A DNA stretch of 64,000 nt. Origin: Bdellovibrio bacteriovorus (lineage in GTDB: Bacteria > Bdellovibrionota > Bdellovibrionia > Bdellovibrionales > Bdellovibrionaceae). How positions within the stretch are numbered: position 1 is the first letter of the stretch; the number at the start of each line of letters is the position of its first letter. The notes beneath the pieces are model-generated. The model was not told where the DNA came from. It saw only the letters and a list, made by a program, of their open reading frames with translations, and did no database searches. The DNA is taken from contig NZ_LUKF01000002.1 of the NCBI RefSeq assembly GCF_001592755.1, positions 1-64,000 on the forward strand, given 5' to 3'. A program made the position numbers and the translations under genes. Below, one piece after another: positions 1 through 10,180 of this stretch.

Positions 1-60
1 GCAGGCTGCGAAGCTAGTCGCTACAACTGACGCAAGAAGAGTGCGCATTACATTTTTCAT
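1..60 (-). CDS. Small exported protein or lipoprotein, N-terminus only (cut by window edge)
   Basis: An ATG at 60 on the minus strand is preceded by a strong AGGAGG ribosome-binding site (69-74). The 20 visible codons encode a basic start, a hydrophobic stretch and an Ala-Ala-Cys end, as expected of a secretion signal; the Cys could be a lipobox cysteine, although Phe at -3 is not ideal. The gene lies 48 bp downstream of the S8 protease stop codon and is probably in the same operon. The rest is outside the window, so no function can be given. Confidence 0.55.
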   Translation of the reverse strand, partial: MKNVMRTLLASVVATSFAAC

Positions 61-108
61 TTGTGGTTCCTCCTATGTGTTTTCGTCCCTATATGTGTTT
101 TGTATTTA

Positions 109-3100
109 CTAATACGTCAAATTAACTCTGAGTAACTTGTCTCCGCAGTAGTAGTCGAAAGAGTGAGCCCCTTTCGCTCCATCGAAGACAGGTGTCTCCA
201 TCGAACGGCATCCCGAAGACTTAAACCTTAAGCGCGCCGGTGACACCAGTTCGATCGCAGATCCATCCTTTGCAAAAACCGGTACCAACATTTTGACACC
301 ACGGCTGAGGCCAGCACTTTCCGTAGTAAAGATCCCCGGGATCTTCGTTGCTGCATTGCGCGCATCACGTAAAGTTAAGGGGATGTACAGACTGATAAAG
401 AGGTTGTCTGGGAAGAACGTATAACGGTCTAAACTCTTGCTCCAAACCTGACCTGAAAGCAGGTCATGGTACTGAATTTCAGAATTTGTAAGAACGAAAG
501 CCCCCTTGCGTTGCTGACCGGCGAAGACCGCACGAACACGCAAAGCGGAGTCAAATTGGGACCGCTGAGCCCCCAACTGACGATCCAAGAGGTCAAAGTC
601 CTTGTTATCGAAAAGGGTCAAGCGCTGCTTACGGCTTAAGCCTTCACCGAACCAGAAGCTTCCCGCGAACTCGTCCTTGTTGTAATCAAGGTTCTGAATT
701 TTATCCACGCGGGTGTCTAAGATGTTTCGGTAAACATTGGAGTCATGGAATAAATCAAGCTCCATGAAGTTCTCAATCTTCCCGTTAACCACTTCAGCGA
801 CGGCGAAGTCATATAAATAAGAGGGCTTGGCTTCCGTCCCTTGATTCTTCGCCAAAAGAATCGCAATGCGACCGGCTTCTACCTGATCTTGACGAGGTTG
901 AATGACATCGACGATTTGATAGTCTTCGTGATCACGCAAAGCTTTCAGCTGATTCTTTTCATTTAAGAAGTAAAGACGAAGTTTGGATTGCTCATAGTTA
1001 TCTGGATTTTCCCAGTAATCTTTAAGATCACGCTTACGATCCGGGTCTTTTCCACCACCCAACCAAGTGGGACGTTTTGTACCACCAATAGACTGCCAGT
1101 ATATTTGCGATGCATCCACGGGCATCGGCGCCATCACACCGTCATACTTAAAGCTATCGACTAATTTCAACGAAGAATCAAAAACGAAGAACGATGTTGG
1201 TGAACCCTTGTAGTCTTCTTCCTCAGTTTTATCTTCCAATACGCCCAAGACGTATTCACTGCGACCGTCGCCGTTCATATCCATGCGAGCCGTAACTTTA
1301 TCAAGAAGGTTGTCGCTTTTTCCTTCAATTTGAATTTTCGTACCACCGGAAGCTTTGTAGGTGCCGTTGCCAGCGTCCGCCACTAAATAAAGCTGCCAGG
1401 TGTTTTTGTTTTCAATCAATGCCAAATAGTCACGTTGGTTCGTATCAGCATCTAAGTTTTGATCTAACGGAATGAAAGAGAAGCGACCTTTCGGCATGCC
1501 TACGATCGGGAAAGTTTGAATATCACTTCCCGCTAAGTTCGCATTCACTTCCACTGTCACTTCGCTTTCTAAAACGTAGCGACGAGCTTCTTGGCCGTTC
1601 ACCGAAACGTCCACGGTCAGATCAAGTTCACTTGGGATACGGGACTGCGAAGGGTCCGCCGCATCCACGATCGTCATAGCCACCGTATACTTACGAACTT
1701 CTCCCGTTTTCCATAGAACCGCGTAAGGAGCAATTTCTTTAATCGAAGTCACCCACGGACGAGCCGCTTCTGGATGAGGCTTTAAGAAATTAGCAGTCAT
1801 GCGCACTTGAGAGATATCTACCGGCGCCCACTTATTCACAAAAGAAATTTCGAAGTTAAGATCTTTACTTTTACGATCCCAGACGATTTCGGCTTTTTCT
1901 TTGTTGGCGATAGTGATGAGTGGTTGGGCAGGAACTTTCAGAGCGCGTTCCACGTCCATATTTCCACCCACGGAATATTTCTTATAGATTTCTTTTTCAG
2001 GTGATAACACACGTCCTTGTTCATGCGAGCCACCCGACACCAACGATAAATTCGAAAGCAACGGACGAGATCCCAAAACCAAACGAGCATACACTTCATT
2101 CACTGGCACACCACGAGCCAAAAGTTCCGCCACGGCGGCTGCCACATACGGAGACGCCTGAGAGGTTCCCGAAAGGTATTCATAACCTAATGTCGAACGG
2201 AAACGCACGGGACGACGACCTTCAGGGTATGTGCTTAAAATATTTAATCCGGGAGCCACGATATCAACGCCACTGCCGAAGTTAGAAAAATGCGCCATCG
2301 CGCCGTCGGGGCCCGCCGCTCCTACGCAAATCACGTTAGGGTAAGCACAAGGTCTTAAAAGGGCCCGAGTGGAGTCATTCCCCGCGGCCGCAACGATGAT
2401 GATGCCGCGAGCTTGAGCTTCCTCAATCACCTTGCGCATGAATTCAGAATCCGAAGTCTGTGGCCAACCCATAGAGAAGTTGATCACTTGAGCGCCCGAG
2501 TGCATCGCATAGATCACACCGCGAGCAACAACATCACCCAGACTCTTTTTGATGTTTTCGCGACCCTCTTCAGAAGGAGAATCATAGATGGATAAAGGCT
2601 TAATCGGTTCACTGGGTTGAACGCCGATAACTTGCACTGGTAGGATTTCAACGTTTTCGCTTAAACCACGAATGCCGATGTTGTTGCCCACTTCCGCGGC
2701 GATAATACCGGCGACATGCGTTCCGTGACCTTGATCATCTCCAAAATCAGGGCGACCCATGATTTTATTCGTTGGATTCACCGCGCCTAAAAGACTCCAG
2801 CCCTGACAATCTAAGGGATAACCATTTTTATCCATATCGACTTCAGGATTTTTTAGATCCATCCATTTTGCTTCACACTCTTTGCGATCTTTGTCTTCTA
2901 AGCATGCATTGAACTTCGCTAAAGCACGGCATTCGGTTTCGTTACGGTGAATGACGTTTTTAAGATCTGGATGATCTTTCTGAATACCCGTATCTAAGAC
3001 GGCAACAAGCACTTTCTTTTTGGCTTTCTGTGGAGCCGGTAAGCGCACGTCTTCCTGCGCGCGCGCGGGCACCTTGTAAGTGTGCAAAGGATCCAAGTCC

Positions 3101-3213
3101 ACCGTTTGCGGTTGGCCTTGGTTGTTAATCCCCCACTGGTAGATAGCAAAGGGGTCTGCCGCCAATGCGGAAACAGCTCCTAATGTCAGCAAAACAAATA
3201 ATGCGTTTCTCAT
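109..3213 (-). CDS. Exported subtilisin-like serine protease (peptidase family S8), 1034 aa
   Basis: A signal peptide (about residues 1-18, ending ALAA) leads into a complete S8 catalytic domain. The triad is visible: Asp74 in AVLDTG, His163 in GHGTHVAG and Ser351 in SGTSQASP, with oxyanion Asn279 in AAAGND. An acidic, Cys-containing insertion (about 90-140) sits between Asp and His. The catalytic domain ends near residue 370. The remaining 650 residues are beta-rich and include DxNxDxR-type calcium-loop sequences (for example DMNGDGR), resembling FG-GAP/VCBS repeats. The ATG overlaps the stop of the upstream 1136-aa gene by 4 bp, so the two are probably translated together. An outer-membrane, periplasmic or secreted location is likely; the substrate is unknown. 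The protease call is firm, but a role in predation is only a guess. Confidence 0.95.
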   Translation of the reverse strand: MRNALFVLLTLGAVSALAADPFAIYQWGINNQGQPQTVDLDPLHTYKVPARAQEDVRLPAPQKAKKKVLVAVLDTGIQKDHPDLKNVIHRNETECRALAKFNACLEDKDRKECEAKWMDLKNPEVDMDKNGYPLDCQGWSLLGAVNPTNKIMGRPDFGDDQGHGTHVAGIIAAEVGNNIGIRGLSENVEILPVQVIGVQPSEPIKPLSIYDSPSEEGRENIKKSLGDVVARGVIYAMHSGAQVINFSMGWPQTSDSEFMRKVIEEAQARGIIIVAAAGNDSTRALLRPCAYPNVICVGAAGPDGAMAHFSNFGSGVDIVAPGLNILSTYPEGRRPVRFRSTLGYEYLSGTSQASPYVAAAVAELLARGVPVNEVYARLVLGSRPLLSNLSLVSGGSHEQGRVLSPEKEIYKKYSVGGNMDVERALKVPAQPLITIANKEKAEIVWDRKSKDLNFEISFVNKWAPVDISQVRMTANFLKPHPEAARPWVTSIKEIAPYAVLWKTGEVRKYTVAMTIVDAADPSQSRIPSELDLTVDVSVNGQEARRYVLESEVTVEVNANLAGSDIQTFPIVGMPKGRFSFIPLDQNLDADTNQRDYLALIENKNTWQLYLVADAGNGTYKASGGTKIQIEGKSDNLLDKVTARMDMNGDGRSEYVLGVLEDKTEEEDYKGSPTSFFVFDSSLKLVDSFKYDGVMAPMPVDASQIYWQSIGGTKRPTWLGGGKDPDRKRDLKDYWENPDNYEQSKLRLYFLNEKNQLKALRDHEDYQIVDVIQPRQDQVEAGRIAILLAKNQGTEAKPSYLYDFAVAEVVNGKIENFMELDLFHDSNVYRNILDTRVDKIQNLDYNKDEFAGSFWFGEGLSRKQRLTLFDNKDFDLLDRQLGAQRSQFDSALRVRAVFAGQQRKGAFVLTNSEIQYHDLLSGQVWSKSLDRYTFFPDNLFISLYIPLTLRDARNAATKIPGIFTTESAGLSRGVKMLVPVFAKDGSAIELVSPARLRFKSSGCRSMETPVFDGAKGAHSFDYYCGDKLLRVNLTY

Positions 3214-6200
3214 CGGAAGCTTCCTTGTGAACGATCTAACTCAATCGGAGAAATACGTGTCTTATTGGCAAACATCGCAATCAAGCCGCTGGCGTAATCC
3301 ATGTTTTTCTTAGGATCACCCAAAGTATTTGAGAAATACTCTAAGTCCCCGTCTTCATCACCACTGCGGAAACCATTGATACGAACAAAGAAGACGTAGT
3401 TTTCTTCACCTAAGAACTTTAAAAGCTGTGGAAGAGGAATTTCTTCTTCCAAGATATAAAGAACATTCGTCATCCACTGCGTCTGAGACTTTTTGTCTTT
3501 AGGATAACTAGCCGAAGCCTTCAAAAGCTTTTCCATCCAAGGAATCATACAGTCGTAGTTTGTGCCATTGAGCCAAGCTGATGTCGGTGTGTTCTGCGCG
3601 CTGTCGTTCTTGCCGCCACCATGACGATTTTCATGGTACTCGTAGCAGGCTGCCATATAACGATTCTTACCGGCGTTGTAGTTGCCATTGCCTAGAACTT
3701 TCAACATGTCGTCGAACATTTCTTTATCGTTAGCGCGCGCCTTACGGCCCATTTTTTCACTGAGCCTTTGGAAAACGCCGCTGATAAATTTCGAACGTTT
3801 GACGGACTTTCCATTCGCATCTGGTTGAAGAATCAAATCACGCACTTTATCTAGGCCACCCGGCAAGATCGAAAGATTCGCCGTGATCCGATAGAAATCC
3901 ACGGCCGTCACCGTTGAGAAAGCCTCAGGCTCGATCAAGCGGTAAGACATCAAAGGAGCTCCATTTAATTCTTGTTGCACTTCATCTAGAAGCTTGAAGA
4001 ATTTTTTGCGGTTTAAATGCCATCCACCCCACACGTGTTGAATCACGGCAACGGAAGGATATTGAGTGCCCTTCACCGTCAGATCGGCCTCTGTAGTGAC
4101 TGTTCTCCAGTAAGCTTTACCGAAAGGAGTATTGGCTGGATTTGGATCGTTCGATTCGGCCAAATCAATTCGGTTGTCAGGCTTCCACTTATTTAAAATC
4201 CCTTTGATCCAGTCTGTTGCGAAACCTAAAAGATCACGGCCTTTCAATTCGCCGCGCTTATTAGCAAACAGAGTCACTTCAGATTCTTTTGGATCTAAAT
4301 CGGGAGCTTCTGAAGAACGTGGGTAACGGATTTTCAAAAGATGATCTTCCGTGAAAGAATTCATGCGGATCGCAAAAACCTTCGTACGCATCTCTTTTGT
4401 TTTAAGTTGGTGGTCTATCTCAAACTTCTTGTGTGCAAAGTTCGCATAGAGAAGTTCCGGGTCATTGCTCTTAAATAAAGAACGCAAAGCCGGCTTTAAG
4501 TTATTACGAGTAGCTAAAAAGTCTTTCACGAATTTCGCATCTGCATTTTCAGTATCTAGAAGCTCTGCGTATTCTGGATTGTAATCAATGACGAAAGCAT
4601 CTGTATTAAGATCTGTCCACGTCGTGCTTGCGCGAACACGCATCAAGTTAATGAAGTAGTTCACGTCTAAGCTCATTCCCAAGGCACTGGCCTTTTGGTT
4701 ACGAACGTAAACTTGAATGCCTTCTTTCGTACGCATAAAGCTTGTTTGGCGAAGAATCGCGCGCGAGCCATCCGCACCAACAGAGATGGAGTTAATAAAG
4801 CTGAGCGGCGTGATTCCCATCAAAACATCTAAAGACGATGTCAATTGCGCGTAAGCCGAGAGCGCTACGGAGTCCGTGATCGTGAATACTTCACCCTCAC
4901 GAAGCTCTGCCAAGAAAGCGTCTAGAGGCTGCTGCTTCTTGCCATCTTCCGAAGTGATAAGGTCTTTTTCCGCTAAGACTTTAGAAAGATTGTTCATGTA
5001 ACGGGGAAGCAAGATATTCTTCCAAGGTACTTTGGCGCCTTCGGTGATGGAAAGAAGAGGACGAACGTGAGTGTAATCGCGCATCACCATCACATTGGCA
5101 CCCGCAAAAGGCACCACATCAGGAACGCCATCCAAAGTCATGAAGTAACCTAAACGACCCGCAACACTCATATTGTCGACAAGCTGAATCGCCGCCGAAC
5201 TTCCATAGTACGTGCCTGTAGAAACGTGGCGAGTCGCCGCTAAATTAAATCCACCGACAGGTCCACCCCAAGCTTCCACCTGTTGGTAAAGAGGCTCGTT
5301 CGGTTTTGTGCGGATGTGATCCATGATACGATTGGTGATCTCTTCACGGCGGTTGGCATAAAGGTCATTCACCTTAAGTAAATCCAACTTCTCATTCAAG
5401 TAGTTGATCACAGTTCCAATGGCCATGGTTTTAGAACGGATCCCCAGGTAACGCTCAAGATCGCCATCCTGGAATGGTGATTGACGGTCCCCGTGCGCAA
5501 AACGTTGCGGGTAACCTGGAACGAATTCCTTCATCACTTTTCCATTTTGGATCAATCCACTTTTCGTCGTGATATCCAAACGAGGCAAAGTCCAGTTCGC
5601 CGCCCCTTTTAGATTGAAAAGCTCTAAAGCATTGTGAGCACGGTGAATCAGTTTTGCTAAAACAAGTTCTTCCAATTCAGCAGGAAAAGCTCCGGCTTTC
5701 ACGATGTCTTGGAAATCTTGATAACGAAGCTGCGCCAAACGACGAACCAACCAACGAGCATCTTCGTAGGTACATGCCGAAAAAGATTCCGCCGAAGGAT
5801 GCGTCAACACCACGTGACCGGAAAGAACCGAACCCAACTTCGGAGAGAAACGATTGATACTTTCAGGAACATCCACCAAAGAGAATGGAAGAATCAACGC
5901 ACGGTAAGCACGGTAACGAGAAAATCTTTGCACCGTCGGCAACTGATCTGGATTGTTTGGATCTGGAGCATAACCCCATTGAATATCGAAGTACTCCGCA
6001 ACAGCAGGCTCAAGAACCGCGTCAGAGAAAACCACGCTGTGATTTGTTTTGTTATTTTCAGTGACCCATCCCCGACTTTCAAAGTCAGAGATCATGGATT
6101 CTTGGGCGTTCTTTAAGAAAGCTTCTTTTTCTTCTTCACTCGCGAACTGAACGCGCAGGTTGCGATAATACTTTGGAGACGGAACGTAATAACCGAGTTT

Positions 6201-6620
6201 TCTTAAAAGGGCTGCTCTCATCAAAGTGGTGTGAGAGTAACGGCTGAGGCTCAAACGATAAAAGAGCCCTGGGCTTTCAATGGATTGAACGCGAGACATG
6301 TAAGTAAAGGGCAAAGCGGCTTCTTCGGATAGGAATTGCACACCGCGAGCCGCCGCAGGATAAGCGCCAGGAACGTTTTCCACCGCATCGTAAATACGGT
6401 TTTGCCACATCTTGTTTTCGATAGGATTGAAGGTGCTGAGGTCCGTACCTTGATTAGCTAGGGCTGCGGCCTGCCCGACGTCTAAAGGGCTGCCAGAGCG
6501 GTTTAGAAGGTCCGCGGAGGGCTTTTTGACTGACTTTAGCGGTAGTGACACACTCTCCGCACTCGCGATAGAGAGCATCATCAGGCATAAAGCGCAGACA
6601 ATAACTATTCTTAAAGACAT
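3210..6620 (-). CDS. Large exported protein of unknown function, 1136 aa, paired with S8 protease
   Basis: The protein starts with a clear signal peptide (about residues 1-21, ending SIASA). I recognise no catalytic family. It has no transmembrane helix after the signal, no obvious repeats, and a largely mixed alpha/beta composition. A segment near the C-terminus contains CYEYHENRHGGGKND, with clustered His/Glu/Asn that could bind metal, but no standard HExxH motif is present. Its last codons overlap the protease start (ATGA), which strongly suggests one transcript and possibly a partner, substrate or chaperone relationship. The start is the first in-frame ATG and fits the signal peptide. Function unknown. 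Confidence 0.88.
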   Translation of the reverse strand: MSLRIVIVCALCLMMLSIASAESVSLPLKSVKKPSADLLNRSGSPLDVGQAAALANQGTDLSTFNPIENKMWQNRIYDAVENVPGAYPAAARGVQFLSEEAALPFTYMSRVQSIESPGLFYRLSLSRYSHTTLMRAALLRKLGYYVPSPKYYRNLRVQFASEEEKEAFLKNAQESMISDFESRGWVTENNKTNHSVVFSDAVLEPAVAEYFDIQWGYAPDPNNPDQLPTVQRFSRYRAYRALILPFSLVDVPESINRFSPKLGSVLSGHVVLTHPSAESFSACTYEDARWLVRRLAQLRYQDFQDIVKAGAFPAELEELVLAKLIHRAHNALELFNLKGAANWTLPRLDITTKSGLIQNGKVMKEFVPGYPQRFAHGDRQSPFQDGDLERYLGIRSKTMAIGTVINYLNEKLDLLKVNDLYANRREEITNRIMDHIRTKPNEPLYQQVEAWGGPVGGFNLAATRHVSTGTYYGSSAAIQLVDNMSVAGRLGYFMTLDGVPDVVPFAGANVMVMRDYTHVRPLLSITEGAKVPWKNILLPRYMNNLSKVLAEKDLITSEDGKKQQPLDAFLAELREGEVFTITDSVALSAYAQLTSSLDVLMGITPLSFINSISVGADGSRAILRQTSFMRTKEGIQVYVRNQKASALGMSLDVNYFINLMRVRASTTWTDLNTDAFVIDYNPEYAELLDTENADAKFVKDFLATRNNLKPALRSLFKSNDPELLYANFAHKKFEIDHQLKTKEMRTKVFAIRMNSFTEDHLLKIRYPRSSEAPDLDPKESEVTLFANKRGELKGRDLLGFATDWIKGILNKWKPDNRIDLAESNDPNPANTPFGKAYWRTVTTEADLTVKGTQYPSVAVIQHVWGGWHLNRKKFFKLLDEVQQELNGAPLMSYRLIEPEAFSTVTAVDFYRITANLSILPGGLDKVRDLILQPDANGKSVKRSKFISGVFQRLSEKMGRKARANDKEMFDDMLKVLGNGNYNAGKNRYMAACYEYHENRHGGGKNDSAQNTPTSAWLNGTNYDCMIPWMEKLLKASASYPKDKKSQTQWMTNVLYILEEEIPLPQLLKFLGEENYVFFVRINGFRSGDEDGDLEYFSNTLGDPKKNMDYASGLIAMFANKTRISPIELDRSQGSFR

Positions 6621-6749
6621 TCACGCCCCCTTTTGGGTAGGGTCAAAAATTCGTGTTCTAGCACCGTCCGCGAATTTAGCAATTAGCGGGCCAGTAAGAT
6701 GGTTTCGTTTTGATTCCAAAATTATTTAAAAAGCCCTCACCCAAGATCA

Positions 6750-6770
6750 GTCCCTGAGGACTTCAGGGAC
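6750..6770 (-). terminator. Possible transcription terminator hairpin after the 6799-7806 gene
   Basis: An 8-bp perfect stem (GTCCCTGA / TCAGGGAC) with a 5-nt loop lies 29 bp past the stop codon of the minus-strand gene. On the minus strand a run of five T follows only about 17 nt after the stem, so termination efficiency is uncertain. Confidence 0.4.
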
Positions 6771-6798
6771 CTGAGAACTTTTTATAGGTCTGTTCTGT

Positions 6799-7806
6799 TT
6801 ATCTACATTGACCCTTGTAGTGCGCTAGCATCGCTTTTTCCAAAGGTGCGCGCTCTTCTTCGCTCACGATGAATGCGCCGACAGGACGAGAAGCATTCTG
6901 GTAAACGAAGCCGCCAACGATGGACGGAGAGTAAAACTGTCCACTTGTGCCATCGAAGTAAAGAATGACGTCACGAGATGGCTGATTTGAATCATACACC
7001 GTGAATTCATAGACATTGCTTTTTGTTTTCTTATAAGACTTCACCATCACCACGTGTTGGATGGTTCTTTCCACGCGAAGATTCATCAAAGTCAAACGCT
7101 TGCCATTGAGGTTTTTAAGAAGTTGCGCCATGGTTGCCCAGTTGGCTTTCACTGAGCGCTCACCGCTTTTGAATGTCATGCCCAAATTACCGAAGCGGAA
7201 GAAACGATTGGCTTGATTGGCTTCGATCTCGTCTGTGAAGTTACGGCGCACGCGAGCTCCGCTAATCCATTGATCATAACCGTCACGCATTTCTGCCCAC
7301 AGACCGTTATATGTGTTTGTCGCTTTCAGAGTGTTTCCTTCAACCGCGAAAGTGGAATAGGAAGCAGGTCTTGTATCGTAAGGGGCATTGGAGTTGTCTC
7401 TCGTATTTTCAACCAGTTTATTTCCGCGCACCATATCCAAAATCACGGGAACGCGAACACTCATCGCTTGCGCCCCCACGGTGTTATAACGAGCTAAGTA
7501 AGAGACCATACGTTGAGTGCTCGAAAGGGCCCAGCACCCCGCAATTGTCGCAAGACCGCTTTTGAAAGGCCAATTGGTAACGGGCATATTTCTTTCTTCA
7601 GAAAACGCATCTGCGCGAATGGCTTTATAAATATTGTCTACTGAAAGAGTTGAACAACGCAGGTTTTCAACTAATGAGTCATTGATCACACGAGACTGTG
7701 TCGACTTCGAAATATTTTTAGTTTGCGCGAAAGCTTGCTCCGCAGAAACCACGAGTGATGAAAACAATCCCACAATAAAGAGGAAGAACAGCATAAGTGC
7801 TCGCAT
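6799..7806 (-). CDS. Exported papain/C39-like cysteine peptidase candidate, 335 aa
   Basis: A signal peptide (about 1-28, ending AFAQ) precedes a protein with the order of motifs seen in papain-fold enzymes. Cys91 sits in AGCWALSSTQR at the start of a helix, His251 in QHVVMVKSY on a beta strand, and Asp272/Asn274 in FTVYDSNQP on the next strand. This resembles the C39/BtrH-like arrangement Cys...His...Asp, and CWA is a common papain-family context. The 160-residue gap between Cys and His is long for C39 peptidases, so family assignment is uncertain and it may be a non-peptidase relative (transglutaminase-like or acyl-transfer). It is a single gene on the minus strand with its own promoter region upstream. 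Confidence 0.85.
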   Translation of the reverse strand: MRALMLFFLFIVGLFSSLVVSAEQAFAQTKNISKSTQSRVINDSLVENLRCSTLSVDNIYKAIRADAFSEERNMPVTNWPFKSGLATIAGCWALSSTQRMVSYLARYNTVGAQAMSVRVPVILDMVRGNKLVENTRDNSNAPYDTRPASYSTFAVEGNTLKATNTYNGLWAEMRDGYDQWISGARVRRNFTDEIEANQANRFFRFGNLGMTFKSGERSVKANWATMAQLLKNLNGKRLTLMNLRVERTIQHVVMVKSYKKTKSNVYEFTVYDSNQPSRDVILYFDGTSGQFYSPSIVGGFVYQNASRPVGAFIVSEEERAPLEKAMLAHYKGQCR

Positions 7807-7944
7807 TTGACGTTCCTTTCATGACAACGATTGGGACATAAGCAAATCCCTGTCCACCGAGAGAACCGATAAAGACGTTTACAGCTGTCAAAGACCTAAA
7901 CAGGTGACATTTCTGCGGGGCTCTTAGCTTTTAGGCAAAAAAAA

Positions 7945-7969
7945 AGAACACCTGGAAGCCAGGTGTTCT
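7945..7969 (-). terminator. Rho-independent terminator of the 7999-10056 gene
   Basis: A perfect 11-bp stem (AGAACACCTGG / CCAGGTGTTCT) with a 3-nt loop is followed on the minus strand by a T tract (the A run at 7937-7944). Confidence 0.9.
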
Positions 7970-7998
7970 TTGAATTTCCGTAATGTTCTCGATACTTA

Positions 7999-10056
7999 TT
8001 AGAAGTTGATACCTAAGCCGACGGTCCCATAGAAAGTGTTCAACTCGGCTTTTTGATTCAACGATGAGTCTGTGAAGCCGTAGCGTTTGATACCAAATCC
8101 CGCTTCACCGAAGTAGCGGTCCGACCACAATACCTTACCGTGGAAGTTTAGAGACATAGACGAGTTCAGCTCCACATTTGAATCCATCGAGTTCATGTAA
8201 TAGATGAATTCCATATCCACCCATTTCGGATAGCGAAGAAGTGGAAGTAGGTTGAAAAGATCGTCAAATACCTTCGGCATTGAACGCGCCCAGAAAGCCC
8301 CTACACCTAGCATTGGTGCCTTCAATTGATCAAAGGTCACGCTTTGGTAAGAAAGCATTCCACCCACTGTCTCGTCACGACCCCATAGACCTGGAGTCGC
8401 ACGGTACTTCAAATCCACTGTCATCACGCTTAATGGAGCTGTATTACCCGCATCATCCACTTTCAATTGATTGAAAGATTGGAAGTACTTTGCACTAAAA
8501 CCCCAACGCTGACGAGAAAGCCAATAGTTCGTCCAACCAAAAAGATCTTCAAACCATTGATTGTACGCGACTTCGCCCATGATGATGAACTCACCCGAAG
8601 CTTGAACACCGGTGAAGCGTCCTGAAAGCTCACGCGGGAAGCCTTTATAGATTTCATAGAAAGACTTATAAGTCTTTCCGTCCATCGTTACATTTAAGTA
8701 CGAACGATTGATCGCGCCACGCTCTGTGGCTTTAAAATTCCAAACGAAAGAGGCTGGATCTTTATCACTGACTGTGACTGAGTTCTGTTCTGAAGAAATA
8801 TCTGCAACAGGTTGTTTGCGCCCCTCTAACTTGATGCCGTCAATATAAGTTCCTGTCGGAGCACGTTTATTTAAATAAACACGAGCCTGCGCGCGAGGGA
8901 TTTCTGAAAGCTCAAAACGTTGTTTGAAAACGCCACCGCCCTGACCTGGAAGATAAATTTTTGGATCATTCTTAGCTACGGCCGCCGCCCAGAATTTTCT
9001 TGGATCCCCGATCGTGGATTCAAAACCCAAAAGCTTCGTCAAAGCACTGTATTGATCTGGATTCAAGATCACGGAACGACCTACGGGACGCGTGTCGTAA
9101 CCCACGATACGAAGCACCGTTGGTTTTTTCGTGTCAGAGATATCCATCAGCTGAAGCTTATTCGGCAAAGTCACAAATTCATACGACTCACCACTTGCAA
9201 GCTCGGCAAAGAAAGCGGCTGGCATATCCGCGCCGACAGCAACGGAGTTCTTCAATGGAGCTTCTTCATTTTGAACAAGCACACGCGCGGGTGTTGGGTC
9301 CATACGAACTTTTCCCATCACCACGTTTTGACCTGAAGATTTCGTACCGTAACGTTGCGAACACATTTTTGTCGAGTTACGACCGTCTGATTGAGTCACA
9401 CAGAAACGGAAAGATTCTTTCTGTCCCCAAAAAGGCGCATTTGCGGCTCTAGCATCTAAACCAAACTGCGTTCCGAAAATTCCTGCACGACCGATTTGTT
9501 TTGCTTCAACACCTTTTCCAATAAGGTCCTTGCGCCACTCTTCGAGTTGTTTGATCCATTTATCATGATCCGCTTCCGTGAAAGTATGGCTCCAAAGAAC
9601 TGTTCCCGTTCTAGAGATCATCTCGATCGTTCCGTGAGTCATTAACTTGTCCGGCCAAGACATCAACAGCATGACTTTATTGGCATCACCACCGCTTAAC
9701 ACCTGATTGATTTGCGAATGAGTCTTACCCAGAGGCAAAAGTGCAAAGAAAAAGTTCTTCTCATGCAGGGCTACGTTTCCGATTTTCAATTGCTTTCCAT
9801 TCGCGCCCGTTAAGTCGTACTCCAGCTCCAAAGGAGGCAGAATGACGCCGTTATCCAACTGATCGAAGTAAAGGGCTTTGTTGAACTCCCGCGTCGCTGC
9901 TGTTTTAAGCAGGGATCTTTGTGGAGCAGGAATCTCTTCCTGAGTTTCTGCGGGGGGCTGAGAGGCGGCCTCTTGAGGAGCCGGAGTCTCTTGAGCCTGC
10001 GCGAACGTTGTAAAAGACAAGACAAGGGATAAGACCAGATGCTGCGCAATATTCAC
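7999..10056 (-). CDS. Exported protein with outer-membrane-like C-terminus, 685 aa, unknown function
   Basis: A signal peptide (about 1-21, ending FAQA) is followed by a Pro/Ala/Glu-rich linker (22-46) and then a beta-rich protein. The last 200 residues have alternating hydrophobic and polar strands and end in GTVGLGINF, with a terminal Phe as in many outer-membrane beta-barrel proteins. That suggests a periplasmic N-terminal half fused to a small barrel of about 8-10 strands. I do not recognise a named family. It is monocistronic, with a strong terminator downstream and a divergent promoter region shared with the flavoprotein gene at 10181. Confidence 0.88.
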   Translation of the reverse strand: MNIAQHLVLSLVLSFTTFAQAQETPAPQEAASQPPAETQEEIPAPQRSLLKTAATREFNKALYFDQLDNGVILPPLELEYDLTGANGKQLKIGNVALHEKNFFFALLPLGKTHSQINQVLSGGDANKVMLLMSWPDKLMTHGTIEMISRTGTVLWSHTFTEADHDKWIKQLEEWRKDLIGKGVEAKQIGRAGIFGTQFGLDARAANAPFWGQKESFRFCVTQSDGRNSTKMCSQRYGTKSSGQNVVMGKVRMDPTPARVLVQNEEAPLKNSVAVGADMPAAFFAELASGESYEFVTLPNKLQLMDISDTKKPTVLRIVGYDTRPVGRSVILNPDQYSALTKLLGFESTIGDPRKFWAAAVAKNDPKIYLPGQGGGVFKQRFELSEIPRAQARVYLNKRAPTGTYIDGIKLEGRKQPVADISSEQNSVTVSDKDPASFVWNFKATERGAINRSYLNVTMDGKTYKSFYEIYKGFPRELSGRFTGVQASGEFIIMGEVAYNQWFEDLFGWTNYWLSRQRWGFSAKYFQSFNQLKVDDAGNTAPLSVMTVDLKYRATPGLWGRDETVGGMLSYQSVTFDQLKAPMLGVGAFWARSMPKVFDDLFNLLPLLRYPKWVDMEFIYYMNSMDSNVELNSSMSLNFHGKVLWSDRYFGEAGFGIKRYGFTDSSLNQKAELNTFYGTVGLGINF

Positions 10057-10180
10057 GTAGATACCTCATTGCTGTGTTACTTATTGAATTTTATTGAATG
10101 CGAGGTTTTGTAACAAGCTAAAATATTGGACTGTCTGGGATTTTCGGATTATTAAGACCTTTTAAAACTGAAGGAGCCTT

